Positions 14,472-23,586 of a DNA stretch of 30,730 bases are shown one piece after another. The stretch's first letter is position 1, and each line of letters starts with the position of its first letter. The notes beneath the pieces were generated by a model. The model worked only from the letters and a program-made list of their open reading frames with translations, was not told where the DNA came from and did not search any database. This stretch comes from Fibrobacter sp. UBA4375 (GTDB lineage: Bacteria > Fibrobacterota > Fibrobacteria > Fibrobacterales > Fibrobacteraceae), in the NCBI GenBank assembly GCA_002391195.1, contig DGRZ01000066.1, positions 25,699 to 56,428 on the forward strand. Direction: 5' to 3'. Position numbers and translations under genes: made by a program.

Positions 14472-16049
14472 CTATACAGGAGCAATCACGTCTAACGTCC
14501 GTCTAAAAGCCTTGACAAATTTCATATCAACTTCAGACGGGAGCAGACCGTTTGCAGGTTCAAGTTTATCATCCTTGCTTAAATAATACCAAAGAACTTC
14601 TGCTTTGGGCTTATCCATATCAAATATGTATTTCTTCTCTTTTTGATTGCCCATATCCAATTCTTCTAGGACTTTAGGCAATTTGAAGCCCATTTCCGGC
14701 AACAATTTATTTTCTTTTTCCACAAAAAGGTGATATTCCGTTTTGAACGTTTCAAAAACATCTTTCTCAAAAGAACTGGAATTATTTACGAACTGAGATT
14801 TGCAATTCATTTTCAATGAACACATTCCAGAATCTCGCACATGATGCATCAGGATCCCACCCAATTCACGTCCTCGTTCGTACTCCATCTTTATTTCCGG
14901 CAAAGAAGACATCGTAATTGCACGGCAAAAACAGTCCAGCAGCTCTACACACAAGACTGTGAAACTCGGCTTAATTCGGTCAATTCCGTCGGCAGCCCCG
15001 ATTTCAAGGGTAATTTGATGTGCAACATTAGTAAACGCAACCAATTGCTCACGGATTCGAATAGAAACTTCACCAAAAGCCATTTCAAACAGATCATGCA
15101 ATAATCGCATTTGAGATTCATTCTGTACTTCAAAATACTTTTCTAGGCCATTCAAAATGGGCAATGCAGTTTGGTTCGATTTTCCTGGCGGGACAGGAAT
15201 TATCATCTGGATAAATTTTTGCAGATAGTAATTGCCAAAGGAAAACGACCCTTTTTTGTCAAAATAATTTTTCGAAGAATAGGTGCCCGGCCCCGATGTA
15301 ACAATTGCGTTGGAAGTCATGTACCCTCGTCCGTACATTTTCGAAATGCCATCACAAAGTTCTTCCCGGTTTATTGCCGCAATTTGAATAAATTGGAACA
15401 AATCGTTCTCAGTATCGTAACAAATATGGTGCAGGCGTTCAAGGACCTTTATAGCATATTCGGGAATGCACCTATCTAATTCATCAATAACAAGGACAAC
15501 TCCCCTGAATTCCAATTTGATTTCCAGCAACAATTGGTAAATAATCTCTATGGATTTTTTCAACAACTGATTAGAATCAAAATCCTTGGTCAGCAATTCA
15601 GCTTTGTCTTTGGATAAGGCTTCTCCCACATCTTTTTTAAGTTGATCAAGTTCAACACCTATTTCCTTAAAATCCACACCAAATTTATTCTTGGCGACCA
15701 TAAACGAAATAGACTTGAAGAGGCTTAGGGCAATTTCCAACGTTTTCTTCTTTTTGCCCTCTTGGATAGTTTCAGACGATTTCAAGCCATTTAGCGCATC
15801 AACCAAAACAGAAAGAATCGCTTCCAATGGCTCTTCATAGTAATCATTTTGCCAGCAATTGTAATGGACGACAAAACAACCACACCCTTTCAGTTTCTTT
15901 TCAAGCATTTTCAAGATGAAAGACTTGCCACACCCCCATTTGCCATCAATAGCCAAAGAGCAACCTGCACGCTGGTCAACCTTGTTTGAGATAATCATCT
16001 CAAGCATTTCGACAAATTGAGTTCTTCCTAGTAAGTCTGCTCTTGCCAT
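14472..16049 (-). CDS. KAP-family P-loop NTPase
   Basis: A 525-residue STAND-like NTPase of the KAP family. Walker A is GKWGCGKS (36-43) and Walker B is VVLVIDELDRC (184-194), followed by the KAP-type IPEYAIKVLERLHH. The sensor-like IQIAAINREE (221-230) follows. The region between Walker A and B is long and helical but has no clear membrane helix, unlike many KAP proteins. The family includes PifA, which excludes phage T7, and occurs in defence islands. It leads a four-gene operon with two membrane proteins and one soluble protein. The ATG at 16049 has no Shine-Dalgarno and lies about at the expected transcription start, so the message may be leaderless. High AT content compared with dnaG-suf suggests transfer. 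Confidence 0.85.
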   Translation of the reverse strand: MARADLLGRTQFVEMLEMIISNKVDQRAGCSLAIDGKWGCGKSFILKMLEKKLKGCGCFVVHYNCWQNDYYEEPLEAILSVLVDALNGLKSSETIQEGKKKKTLEIALSLFKSISFMVAKNKFGVDFKEIGVELDQLKKDVGEALSKDKAELLTKDFDSNQLLKKSIEIIYQLLLEIKLEFRGVVLVIDELDRCIPEYAIKVLERLHHICYDTENDLFQFIQIAAINREELCDGISKMYGRGYMTSNAIVTSGPGTYSSKNYFDKKGSFSFGNYYLQKFIQMIIPVPPGKSNQTALPILNGLEKYFEVQNESQMRLLHDLFEMAFGEVSIRIREQLVAFTNVAHQITLEIGAADGIDRIKPSFTVLCVELLDCFCRAITMSSLPEIKMEYERGRELGGILMHHVRDSGMCSLKMNCKSQFVNNSSSFEKDVFETFKTEYHLFVEKENKLLPEMGFKLPKVLEELDMGNQKEKKYIFDMDKPKAEVLWYYLSKDDKLEPANGLLPSEVDMKFVKAFRRTLDVIAPV

Positions 16050-16056
16050 TTAATAA

Positions 16057-16085
16057 AATCTATTCAACTATCCACCAATTGTCAA
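16057..16085 (-). promoter_or_regulatory. Promoter of the KAP operon
   Basis: On the - strand TTGACA (16080-16085), 17 bases, TAGATT (16057-16062). The -10 box ends 7 bases before the ATG at 16049, so transcription would start at or next to the start codon. Confidence 0.6.
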
Positions 16086-16187
16086 ATACAACTTCTTTTT
16101 TTAGCTTTAAAAGAGCAACCAATACGGCATCAAAGTGACAGCTTGGAAAGCTGACACACCAAAAACGGGAGTACAAAAATGCCTAAA

Positions 16188-16211
16188 AGAGGGGCATAGC
16201 CCCTCTTTTTT
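16188..16211 (+). terminator. Intrinsic terminator between the island and the glycan locus
   Basis: Stem AGAGGGGC (16188-16195) with GCCCCTCT (16199-16206), loop ATA, then T residues to 16211. On the other strand the hairpin is followed by about four T residues, so it may work in both directions, though no upstream + strand gene is visible. The 230-base gap 16050-16279 otherwise holds the KAP promoter and a TATATT box (16265-16270) ahead of the GT4 gene. Confidence 0.65.
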
Positions 16212-16279
16212 GCTCATTTTTCTTCGTCTAGCCCGTTTTATGAGGCGTTTAGCCCCTGTTTTCCTATATTTACCACATC

Positions 16280-17422
16280 ATGACCTACTTGATGGTTGAC
16301 ATTTCTGGACGGAGTCCGGTTTACGATATTCCCTTGTGCGAGGCGTTGCACAGGGTATTGTCTCCGGAGCATCATGTAAGGCTGCTTGCCCCAAACATCA
16401 ATCCTAAAGATGTCGATTTCGATTGCAAAAGGCTGTTCGGCATTCTCCCCCACAGGTTACAGAAAAGCAAGAGAAAACCTTTCCGCGCAATAAAGGCTTT
16501 AAGTGTCGCACTGAATTATATCAGCCTTATTGCTCGCGTTGCCCTGAAAAAGCCGGACATATTGCATTTTCAGTGGTTGCCTCTTGTCGAGGTTTCTACC
16601 ATTGAAAGGATTTTTATTAAAATCCTGCGTTTCCTTGCGCCGAAGACCAAGTTCCTTTTGACAATCCACAATGTTTACCCGCATGACAGCAGCGAAGGGT
16701 ATAAACAGGTTTACAGGGAGAGGTTTTCTAGAGTCAGTCCGTTCTTTGACAAGTTTATCGTCCACCTGGAAACAACAAAGAAGGAATTCTGTTCCGCTTT
16801 CGGGATATCGGCAGAGCGCGTCAAGGTTCTCCATCATGGGGTTTTAGCACCCAAGGGGCACGATACGGTCCGCCGCCAGCGCGGCAAAGTGCTAAAACTC
16901 ATTATGTACGGCAACCAAAGCACTTACAAGGGGACGGACGTCTTTGTCAACGCTTTGACCCTGCTCCCACAAGGGTACAAGGATAAGGTTCACGCCCTAG
17001 TTGTCGGGAAAACGTATTCCAACTACTTGAATGAACTGAAAGAAAGGAAAGAAAACGCGAACATTGAATTCATTCCCGAGTATGTTTCTGACGAGGTCCT
17101 TTACAAACACATCGCCGATTCGGATATAATCGTCCTGCCCTATCGCGAAATTTCGCAAAGCGGAGTCCTTTTACTTGCATTGAGTACGAAACGTTTAATT
17201 ATAACCTCAGACATTCCCAGTTTCAAGGAAACCCTTATGGGCATGGGCGAAAACACATTCTTTGAAAACGGGAATGCGGCAAGCCTGTCCAAGTTGATCG
17301 TAAAGTATGCAGATGGCTTGGTTGACGAAAGCAAGCAACTAGACTTTATCGAAAGTCTAGAAGCCAAGTACTCGTGGACGAATATTGCCGAAATGTATAA
17401 AAGCTTTATAAATGAACTGTAA
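16280..17422 (+). CDS. Glycosyltransferase, GT4 family
   Basis: A 380-residue GT-B fold glycosyltransferase that would add a sugar to the lipid-linked repeat unit at the cytosolic face of the inner membrane. It has the N-terminal Rossmann half with KPDILHFQWLP, the LHHG turn (184-187), and the donor-binding half with the glutamate of the EX7E motif at E290 in PYREISQSGV. The ATG at 16280 is preceded by a TATATT box (16265-16270) only 9 bases upstream, so the leader would be nearly absent. It is the first gene of the + strand polysaccharide run. The donor and acceptor sugars cannot be read from the sequence. Confidence 0.85.
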   Translation: MTYLMVDISGRSPVYDIPLCEALHRVLSPEHHVRLLAPNINPKDVDFDCKRLFGILPHRLQKSKRKPFRAIKALSVALNYISLIARVALKKPDILHFQWLPLVEVSTIERIFIKILRFLAPKTKFLLTIHNVYPHDSSEGYKQVYRERFSRVSPFFDKFIVHLETTKKEFCSAFGISAERVKVLHHGVLAPKGHDTVRRQRGKVLKLIMYGNQSTYKGTDVFVNALTLLPQGYKDKVHALVVGKTYSNYLNELKERKENANIEFIPEYVSDEVLYKHIADSDIIVLPYREISQSGVLLLALSTKRLIITSDIPSFKETLMGMGENTFFENGNAASLSKLIVKYADGLVDESKQLDFIESLEAKYSWTNIAEMYKSFINEL

Positions 17423-17472
17423 GCAATAATTGCAGCAATCTGTCTTTTCTTATATTTTTCTATCTTTAGATT

Positions 17473-18924
17473 ATGCCGTCGGCAAAGACAGTCACAACCA
17501 ACTTCTTCTGGAGATTCTTCGAGCGATGTGGGACACAGCTCGTAACGTTTGTCGTGTCCATTATCCTAGCTAGGCTACTGGACCCGGCAGTTTACGGCGA
17601 AATCGCGCTGATAATGGTCTTTACCACAATTCTCCAAGTATTTGTCGATAGCGGGCTCGGCACAGCCCTCATCCAAAAGAAAAATGCCGACGACCTGGAT
17701 TTTTCGTCGGTATTCTATTTCAATATCGTGGTCTGCCTGGTGCTGTACGGAGTCATGTTCGTGGCAGCGCCGCTCATCGCCAATTTTTACCATCTACCCC
17801 ACCTGACGCCCGTCATCCGCGTACTGAGCCTGACACTCATCGTTTCCGGCGTCCGCAACATCCAGCAGTCCTACGTATCCAGAAACCTGATTTTCAAGAA
17901 ATTCTTCTTTGCCACCATAGGCGGTACGCTAGGTTCTGCGGTGGTGGGCATTGCCATGGCATATATGGACTACGGCGTGTGGGCGTTGGTCGGGCAGCAA
18001 CTCACTAATGTAACCCTCGGTACACTGATTCTCTGGGCAATCGTCCATTGGCGTCCCAAATTCATGTTCTCGTTACAACGGCTCAAAGAGCTTTTTAGTT
18101 ATGGCTGGAAACTCCTTGTTTCGGCACTGATTGACACAGGCTACAATCATCTACGACACCTAATCATTGGACGACTATACACAGCAAAGGATCTCGCCTT
18201 TTACAACCAAGGGCACCTATTCCCTAATGTTATCGTAGCAAACATTAATTCTTCCATTGATAGCGTTCTGCTCCCAGCTATGGCTGCCGAGCAAGACAAT
18301 AAAGAACGTGTCCGCGCCATGACTCGCAGGGCTATAAGCATAAGCACCTATATTATGATGCCCATGATGATGGGGCTAGCCGTGTGCGCAGAACCCATAG
18401 TGAGACTAGTGCTAACCGATAAATGGCTACCCTGCGTCCCATTTTTACGAGTATTCTGCTTTACATGCGCTTTTTGGCCAGTCCACACAGCCAACTTAAA
18501 CGCAATAAAAGCCCTAGGACGTAGCGATTTATTCCTAAAACTTGAAATCTTCAAGAAAACCATAGGACTTGCAGCCGTTTTGATTACTATGAACATCAGC
18601 GTCATGGCCATGGCCTATAGCCTCTTCGTGACAAGCATCCTTGGACAAATCATCAACAGTTGGCCAAATAAAAAACTACTAGGTTACCATTATCTTGCTC
18701 AATTGAAAGATATGCTCCCACAAATTTTGCTCTCATGCATTATGGGGACCGCCGTTTATTCTATTAATTTCACAGGTCTAAACGACCTTGCCACCCTAAC
18801 TCTACAGATTATTACAGGTATAGCAAGCTATACCATTCTCTCTAAGCTGTTCAAAATTGAGTCTTTTGCTTACATCTTAAGCGCAATAGCAAAGGTGCGA
18901 AACAAGAAAAATACAAAGGTTTAG
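17473..18924 (+). CDS. wzx: Polysaccharide flippase (Wzx-like, MOP superfamily)
   Basis: A 483-residue integral membrane protein with about 12-14 hydrophobic helices. It matches the polysaccharide-transporter type of the MOP superfamily: an opening FFERCGTQLVTFVVS, then IILARLLDPAVYG. It would flip undecaprenyl-linked repeat units across the inner membrane for polymerisation. It is closest in style to the WzxC-like subgroup, which also begins with LARLL(D/S)P..YG. It follows the GT4 gene by 50 bases with a TATATT box at 17451-17456 between them, so an internal promoter is possible. No lumenal domain or unusual insertion is seen. Confidence 0.88.
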   Translation: MPSAKTVTTNFFWRFFERCGTQLVTFVVSIILARLLDPAVYGEIALIMVFTTILQVFVDSGLGTALIQKKNADDLDFSSVFYFNIVVCLVLYGVMFVAAPLIANFYHLPHLTPVIRVLSLTLIVSGVRNIQQSYVSRNLIFKKFFFATIGGTLGSAVVGIAMAYMDYGVWALVGQQLTNVTLGTLILWAIVHWRPKFMFSLQRLKELFSYGWKLLVSALIDTGYNHLRHLIIGRLYTAKDLAFYNQGHLFPNVIVANINSSIDSVLLPAMAAEQDNKERVRAMTRRAISISTYIMMPMMMGLAVCAEPIVRLVLTDKWLPCVPFLRVFCFTCAFWPVHTANLNAIKALGRSDLFLKLEIFKKTIGLAAVLITMNISVMAMAYSLFVTSILGQIINSWPNKKLLGYHYLAQLKDMLPQILLSCIMGTAVYSINFTGLNDLATLTLQIITGIASYTILSKLFKIESFAYILSAIAKVRNKKNTKV

Positions 18925-18953
18925 CTATATTAGCTAGCATAAGAAGGATTTTT

Positions 18954-20066
18954 ATGACTGACAAACCGATTACCGTCACATCCCCCCTGCTTCCCAACCT
19001 TGACGACCTTATCCCGATGCTCAAGGATATCTGGGACCGCAAGTGGCTCACCAACAACGGCCATTATCACAAGGAACTTGAAAAGGCCTTGGCGGAATAT
19101 CTCGGCGTCAAGTATCTCAGCCTCTTTACTAACGGAACCCTGCCGCTGATTACCGCATTACAGGCCATGCGCATCACGGGCGAAGTAATTACCACCCCCT
19201 ACAGTTTTGTGGCAACAACGCACTCTATCTGGTGGAACGGTCTAAAGCCGGTATTCGTAGATGTAGAAGAAGAAACAGGCAACATTGACCCCGAAAAGAT
19301 CGAGGCCGCCATTACGCCCCACACCACGGCAATCATGCCCGTGCATGTTTACGGCACGCCCTGCAACACCAAGCGGATCCAGGAAATTGCGGACATTTAC
19401 GGGCTCAAGGTGATTTACGATGCCGCACACGCCTTTGGCGTGCATGTGAACGGCGAATCCATATTGAAATCGGGCGACATGAGCACCCTCAGTTTCCACG
19501 CCACCAAGGTCTATACCACGGTAGAAGGCGGCGCCCTGGTTTGCCACGACGAAGCCACCAAGAAGCGAATCGACTACCTGAAGAACTTCGGCTTCGCCGG
19601 CGAAACGACCGTTGTCGCCCCCGGCATCAACAGCAAAATGGACGAAATCCGCTCTGCATTCGGGCTCTTGAACCTGAAACAGGTGGACAGCGCCATCGCG
19701 AGCCGCAAGGCTACCGCCGAAAAATACCGCGAAGCCCTCAAAAACATTCCCGGCATCCGCATGCTCAAGGACATAGAAGGCGTGCGTCACAACTATTCCT
19801 ATTTCCCGATATTTATCGACGAAAAACAATACGGCATGAGTCGCGAAGCCCTTTACGAAAAACTCAAGGAAAACAATATTTTCGGTCGCCGCTATTTCTA
19901 CCCGCTTATCAGCACCTTCAGCGCCTACAAGGGCTTGGAATCGGCAAACCCCGCCAACCTGCCCATAGCCCACAAGTTGGCCGACCAGGTGCTTTGTCTG
20001 CCCATGTTCGCCGGGCTCGACGAGGAATCCGCAAACAGAGTAATCGATATAGTATTGAAAAAATAG
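18954..20066 (+). CDS. DegT/DnrJ/EryC1 sugar aminotransferase (VioA-like)
   Basis: PLP-dependent aminotransferase of nucleotide sugars, 370 residues. The PLP lysine is K185 in SFHATKVY and the ring-nitrogen aspartate is D156 in YDAAHAFGV; FTNGTLPL and TTPYSFVATTHS are also family blocks. The overall sequence resembles VioA, which makes dTDP-4-amino-4,6-dideoxyglucose, though the exact sugar is uncertain. The start has an AAGGA ribosome site 7 bases upstream. It is followed after 9 bases by an ATP-grasp gene, which suggests that the new amino group is then acylated, perhaps by an amino acid. The gene is more GC-rich than its downstream neighbours. Confidence 0.88.
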   Translation: MTDKPITVTSPLLPNLDDLIPMLKDIWDRKWLTNNGHYHKELEKALAEYLGVKYLSLFTNGTLPLITALQAMRITGEVITTPYSFVATTHSIWWNGLKPVFVDVEEETGNIDPEKIEAAITPHTTAIMPVHVYGTPCNTKRIQEIADIYGLKVIYDAAHAFGVHVNGESILKSGDMSTLSFHATKVYTTVEGGALVCHDEATKKRIDYLKNFGFAGETTVVAPGINSKMDEIRSAFGLLNLKQVDSAIASRKATAEKYREALKNIPGIRMLKDIEGVRHNYSYFPIFIDEKQYGMSREALYEKLKENNIFGRRYFYPLISTFSAYKGLESANPANLPIAHKLADQVLCLPMFAGLDEESANRVIDIVLKK

Positions 20067-20075
20067 AGACGCAAT

Positions 20076-21278
20076 ATGAAAAAGCTGATGCTACTTGGCG
20101 GGTTGCGTTATCTGCTCCCTGTAATCGAAGAAGCCCACAAGCTGGGCATCTATGTGATTACTGCAGACTATCTGCCGAACAATATTGCACACAAGTATTC
20201 TGACGAATATTGCAATGTGAGCATCATCGACAAAGAAGCCGTACTTAAAGCAGCCCAGGAACTGAAAATCGATGGAATCCTTTCGCACGCAGTGGACCCG
20301 GGCGTTGTTTCAGCTGCGTATGTGGCCGAGAAAATGGGGCTGCCGTTCCAGTGCAGTTACAAAGCTGCTTGCATTCTACAAGATAAGTCGCTATTCCGCA
20401 AGTTCCTTGCCGAAAATGGTTTCAACTGCCCCAAAGCAAAAGGCTACGACAACGCCGATGACGCTTTAAAGGATGTCGATTACTTTAATTGGCCTGTGAT
20501 TGTAAAACCCGTGGATTCTGCAGGCAGCAAGGGCGTTACGAAAGTTGAGGATAAAGCCGATTTACAGAATGCTATTGAAACCGCACTTTCCGCCTCACTC
20601 TCTAAACATTTCGTAATTGAAGACTTCTTGGACAAGGTGGGAGCACAGTCTAGCGCAGACATTTTTACTGTTGACGGCAAACTTGTTTACCCAGCCTATT
20701 CAGACCAATTATTCGACAAAGAAGCGGCGAATCCCTATACGCCCGCCATCGAGATATGGCCCGCCTCCATGGAGCAGAAGTTCCAGGACGACCTGACCGC
20801 ACAACTGCAGCGTCTGTTCACGCTTCTCGGCATGAAATCGGGCATCTACAACGTGGAAAGCCGCGTGTGCTCTGATGGCAAGGCGTACATCATGGAAGTG
20901 AGTCCCCGCGGCGGCGGAAACCGCATCGCAGAATTACAAGACATGGCGACAGGGCAAAAATTAATCCAAAATGAAATCAAGAAAGCCCTTGGCATGTCAC
21001 TAGACAACATCACAGCACCCGAATACGATGGAATCTGGTGCAACTATATTTTGCATTCCTCCAAAGAAGGCATCCTCAAATCTGTCGATATAGATTCTGA
21101 TTTCAGGGAAAAGTATGTACGCGATATAGGTTTAATCGTAAAGCCAGGTGAAAGGATTCTGCCTTTTACAGGTGCAAACACCTCCCTCGGCACGTTATTC
21201 TTGAGATTTGAGAGCCGAAAAGAATTGAATAATGTAATTCAAACAATTAATGATGCCGTTCTGATAAATTTGGAGTAG
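20076..21278 (+). CDS. ATP-grasp ligase (first copy)
   Basis: A 400-residue ATP-grasp enzyme, which joins a carboxylate to an amine or similar nucleophile through an acyl-phosphate. It has the ATP-binding lysine region WPVIVKPVDSAGSKGV (139-154), the FVIEDF strand (179-184), and the Mg-binding end block YIMEVSPRGGGNR (271-283). The N-terminal Rossmann-like domain starts MKKLMLLGG. Its place directly after the VioA-like aminotransferase makes aminoacylation of a 4-amino sugar or of the glycan backbone a reasonable guess. It shares a fold but little obvious identity with the second ATP-grasp gene at 28262-29224. The Shine-Dalgarno is weak. The stop overlaps the ribosome site of the next gene. 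Confidence 0.85.
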   Translation: MKKLMLLGGLRYLLPVIEEAHKLGIYVITADYLPNNIAHKYSDEYCNVSIIDKEAVLKAAQELKIDGILSHAVDPGVVSAAYVAEKMGLPFQCSYKAACILQDKSLFRKFLAENGFNCPKAKGYDNADDALKDVDYFNWPVIVKPVDSAGSKGVTKVEDKADLQNAIETALSASLSKHFVIEDFLDKVGAQSSADIFTVDGKLVYPAYSDQLFDKEAANPYTPAIEIWPASMEQKFQDDLTAQLQRLFTLLGMKSGIYNVESRVCSDGKAYIMEVSPRGGGNRIAELQDMATGQKLIQNEIKKALGMSLDNITAPEYDGIWCNYILHSSKEGILKSVDIDSDFREKYVRDIGLIVKPGERILPFTGANTSLGTLFLRFESRKELNNVIQTINDAVLINLE

Positions 21279-21281
21279 CCA

Positions 21282-22604
21282 ATGGACATTAATGCATTTT
21301 TTCTTCGCTGTCGTTTTTGGTTGAAAGATTTTTTCAAGGGATCGCCTATACGGAATCCTTATAAAGAAATTAAGTATATCCAGGAAAATTCCTTTGAAAA
21401 GGGGCTTCCAATACGTCAGCAACATCTGCGTCAATTACTGGACTTCGCAGCAAAAAACACACAGTTTTATAAGGGCTTCGAAGGTAAACCGTTAACGGAT
21501 TTTCCCGTAATGAATAAGAACTCCCTTCTGGAACATTTCAACGAGATTGCTGTTGAGAAAGAAAAAATTCCAGGGCAAGTAGGAGATATTCATATACAAA
21601 CAACATCTGGTTCTACGGGAACCCCATTCAAAATCCCTCAGGACACCTTGAAAAGACAGCGCAGAATTGCCGAATTAAAATACTTTGGAGCCATTGCCGG
21701 GTTTAAGACCCACGAAAAACTGATACACCTACGGACTTGGAACCGCTGGCAGCAAAAAACTGCAAAGCAGATTAAAACAGAGAATATCATTCCCTTCGAC
21801 ATCGCTAGAATGGCTGATGAAGATCTAAAAAGACTCTGTGAACTTATCATATCTTCCAAGGCAGTTTGCTTAAGGGGTTATGCATCGTCTCTAGGGAAAC
21901 TGGCTGAATACGCTAATGGGAAAGGATATAAGTTTCCTCGCTTGAAACTGGCAATAGCAGGGGCAGAAGCCTTGCAAGACGATACAAGGGCATTGTTTAA
22001 GAAAGTCATGCATGCAGACATACAATCCCAATATGCCAATGAAGAATGCGGCATAATGGCCCAAGAACGAGTCCCTACAAAGGAATCTGACAACCCGATG
22101 TATTGGAACCATGCCGGTTATTTTTTCGAAATATTAAAATTTGATTCCGATGAACCTGCCGAATATGGAGAGATTGGCCGAATTGTCATTACGGATTTGC
22201 ATAACTATGCATTTCCTTTAATTCGCTATGATAACGGAGATACAGCTATGCAGTTGCCTCCTGACGAACATAGCAATGGCTACCCTATAATTGGAAAACT
22301 CTACGGTAGACGATTTGACCTGACATATTCCACAGCGGGTGTCGCCATATTTCCTCTCACCTACGGACGGATTCTGAAACATTTTGACAACATTGCGCAA
22401 TGGCAATTCGTCCAAAACAGTAAAAAGGAATACACCCTAAACTTGATTATGCGTGGTGACGACTCAAACCTACCCTCTATAATCAACCAGTTAAAGGAAT
22501 ATCTGGGCTCTGATGCCGACATCAAGATTAGCAAAGTTGAAGATATTCCTGTTTTAGCATCAGGAAAACGTAAACCAGTTGTCAACAACTGGAAAAAAAA
22601 TTGA
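21282..22604 (+). CDS. PaaK/CapK-like adenylate-forming enzyme
   Basis: A 440-residue protein of the phenylacetate-CoA ligase (PaaK) family, often called CapK-like in capsule loci. The ATP-binding P-loop motif TTSGSTGTPF is at 107-116, and the later blocks GIMAQE and RIVITDLHNYAFPLIRYDNGD are typical for the family. Enzymes of this type activate a carboxylic acid as an adenylate, with or without CoA transfer. The ATG at 21282 follows GGAG, which overlaps the previous stop codon. In this locus it may supply an activated acyl group for glycan modification. The acid cannot be named. Confidence 0.85.
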   Translation: MDINAFFLRCRFWLKDFFKGSPIRNPYKEIKYIQENSFEKGLPIRQQHLRQLLDFAAKNTQFYKGFEGKPLTDFPVMNKNSLLEHFNEIAVEKEKIPGQVGDIHIQTTSGSTGTPFKIPQDTLKRQRRIAELKYFGAIAGFKTHEKLIHLRTWNRWQQKTAKQIKTENIIPFDIARMADEDLKRLCELIISSKAVCLRGYASSLGKLAEYANGKGYKFPRLKLAIAGAEALQDDTRALFKKVMHADIQSQYANEECGIMAQERVPTKESDNPMYWNHAGYFFEILKFDSDEPAEYGEIGRIVITDLHNYAFPLIRYDNGDTAMQLPPDEHSNGYPIIGKLYGRRFDLTYSTAGVAIFPLTYGRILKHFDNIAQWQFVQNSKKEYTLNLIMRGDDSNLPSIINQLKEYLGSDADIKISKVEDIPVLASGKRKPVVNNWKKN

Positions 22605-22614
22605 CGGCAGACCT

Positions 22615-23586
22615 ATGGAACGCGAAATTGGTGGATATTTGAACTTAGAATTGAGCCCTAAAGCAAGCTCTCTTCACCAGGCCGGCTTTTTTGTAAACAG
22701 TGGACGCCATGCAATCGAGTATTGCATACGAACCATTCCGAACATGAAAAAAATCTGGCTTCCCTATTTTACTTGTAGGGTAGTCTCCGTACTTGAGCAA
22801 AAAATGGGTATTCAGGTAGAACGTTACCATATAAATCGTAATCTTGAGATAGCAGACGAAATAATCCTTGGCGATAACGAGTATCTGTTAGTCACCAACT
22901 ATTTCGGGATAAAGGACGCCTACATTGATAAACTTGCAAAAAAATACGGCAATCGGTTAATTATTGACAATGCCCATGCCCTTTTTAAATCACATATCCC
23001 TGGAACAATGACTGCATATAGTCCACGGAAAGTGGTGGGGATCCCTGACGGAGGCATTGCTTTTACTTGTTTTCCTTCTCTAGATGTGAAGTTGGAATAC
23101 GACATGTCCTACGATAGATGTTCTGCATTTATAAAAAGATACGACTTGGGATCTGCAGCAGGGTATGCAGACTCCAAAGAATGCAATAAAGCCATTGAAA
23201 AACAACCCCTGAAAAAAATGTCACGCTTTACCAGTGCCCTGTACAATTCTATCGATTTTGATAGGGTAAAGGCTATACGACGGAACAACTTTCGCCTGTT
23301 GCACGACCATCTATGTTTTAGGAATGCCTTCAAAATACCGGAAATGGGATCCTTTGAATGTCCTTTAATATATCCCTATATTAGCAAAGACGAAAAACTG
23401 AAAGATTTCTTAATCAGCAATGGAATATTTGTCGCAACCTACTGGCCTTTTGTAATTGACAATTGCCATCCTGATAGCGTAGAAGTAGACTTGGCCCGGC
23501 ATATAGTGGCCTTGCCCATTGACCAAAGGTACGGAGAAGAGGAGATGAATTTTATAATTGAAAAGGTGGATGAATATGAAAGATAG
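22615..23586 (+). CDS. Divergent DegT/DnrJ/EryC1-type PLP enzyme
   Basis: A 323-residue protein with the fold marks of the sugar aminotransferase family, but more divergent than the 18954 gene. D118 in IIDNAHALF and K139 in SPRKVVGIPDGG are the expected PLP partners; FVNSGRHAIEYC and WLPYFTC resemble the family N-terminus. It is shorter than usual (about 370-400). I take the ATG at 22615, 10 bases after the previous stop; the TTG at 22579 would overlap the upstream gene. The Shine-Dalgarno is weak. It may aminate a second sugar or act on an unusual substrate. The end overlaps the next gene by 11 bases. Confidence 0.75.
   Translation: MEREIGGYLNLELSPKASSLHQAGFFVNSGRHAIEYCIRTIPNMKKIWLPYFTCRVVSVLEQKMGIQVERYHINRNLEIADEIILGDNEYLLVTNYFGIKDAYIDKLAKKYGNRLIIDNAHALFKSHIPGTMTAYSPRKVVGIPDGGIAFTCFPSLDVKLEYDMSYDRCSAFIKRYDLGSAAGYADSKECNKAIEKQPLKKMSRFTSALYNSIDFDRVKAIRRNNFRLLHDHLCFRNAFKIPEMGSFECPLIYPYISKDEKLKDFLISNGIFVATYWPFVIDNCHPDSVEVDLARHIVALPIDQRYGEEEMNFIIEKVDEYER

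Noticed and set aside
16138..16155. Anticodon-arm-like sequence (ACAGC-TTGGAAA-GCTGA) that could be a tRNA-Ser(GGA) remnant at the island border
   Set aside because: Only one arm with a mismatch is seen; no acceptor stem, D-arm or T-arm can be built around it, and no matching attachment-site repeat is visible at the other end of the island.
8258..16279. Prophage or integrative element
   Set aside because: No integrase, transposase, structural phage gene or flanking direct repeat is visible; the modules look like a gene hot spot rather than one element.
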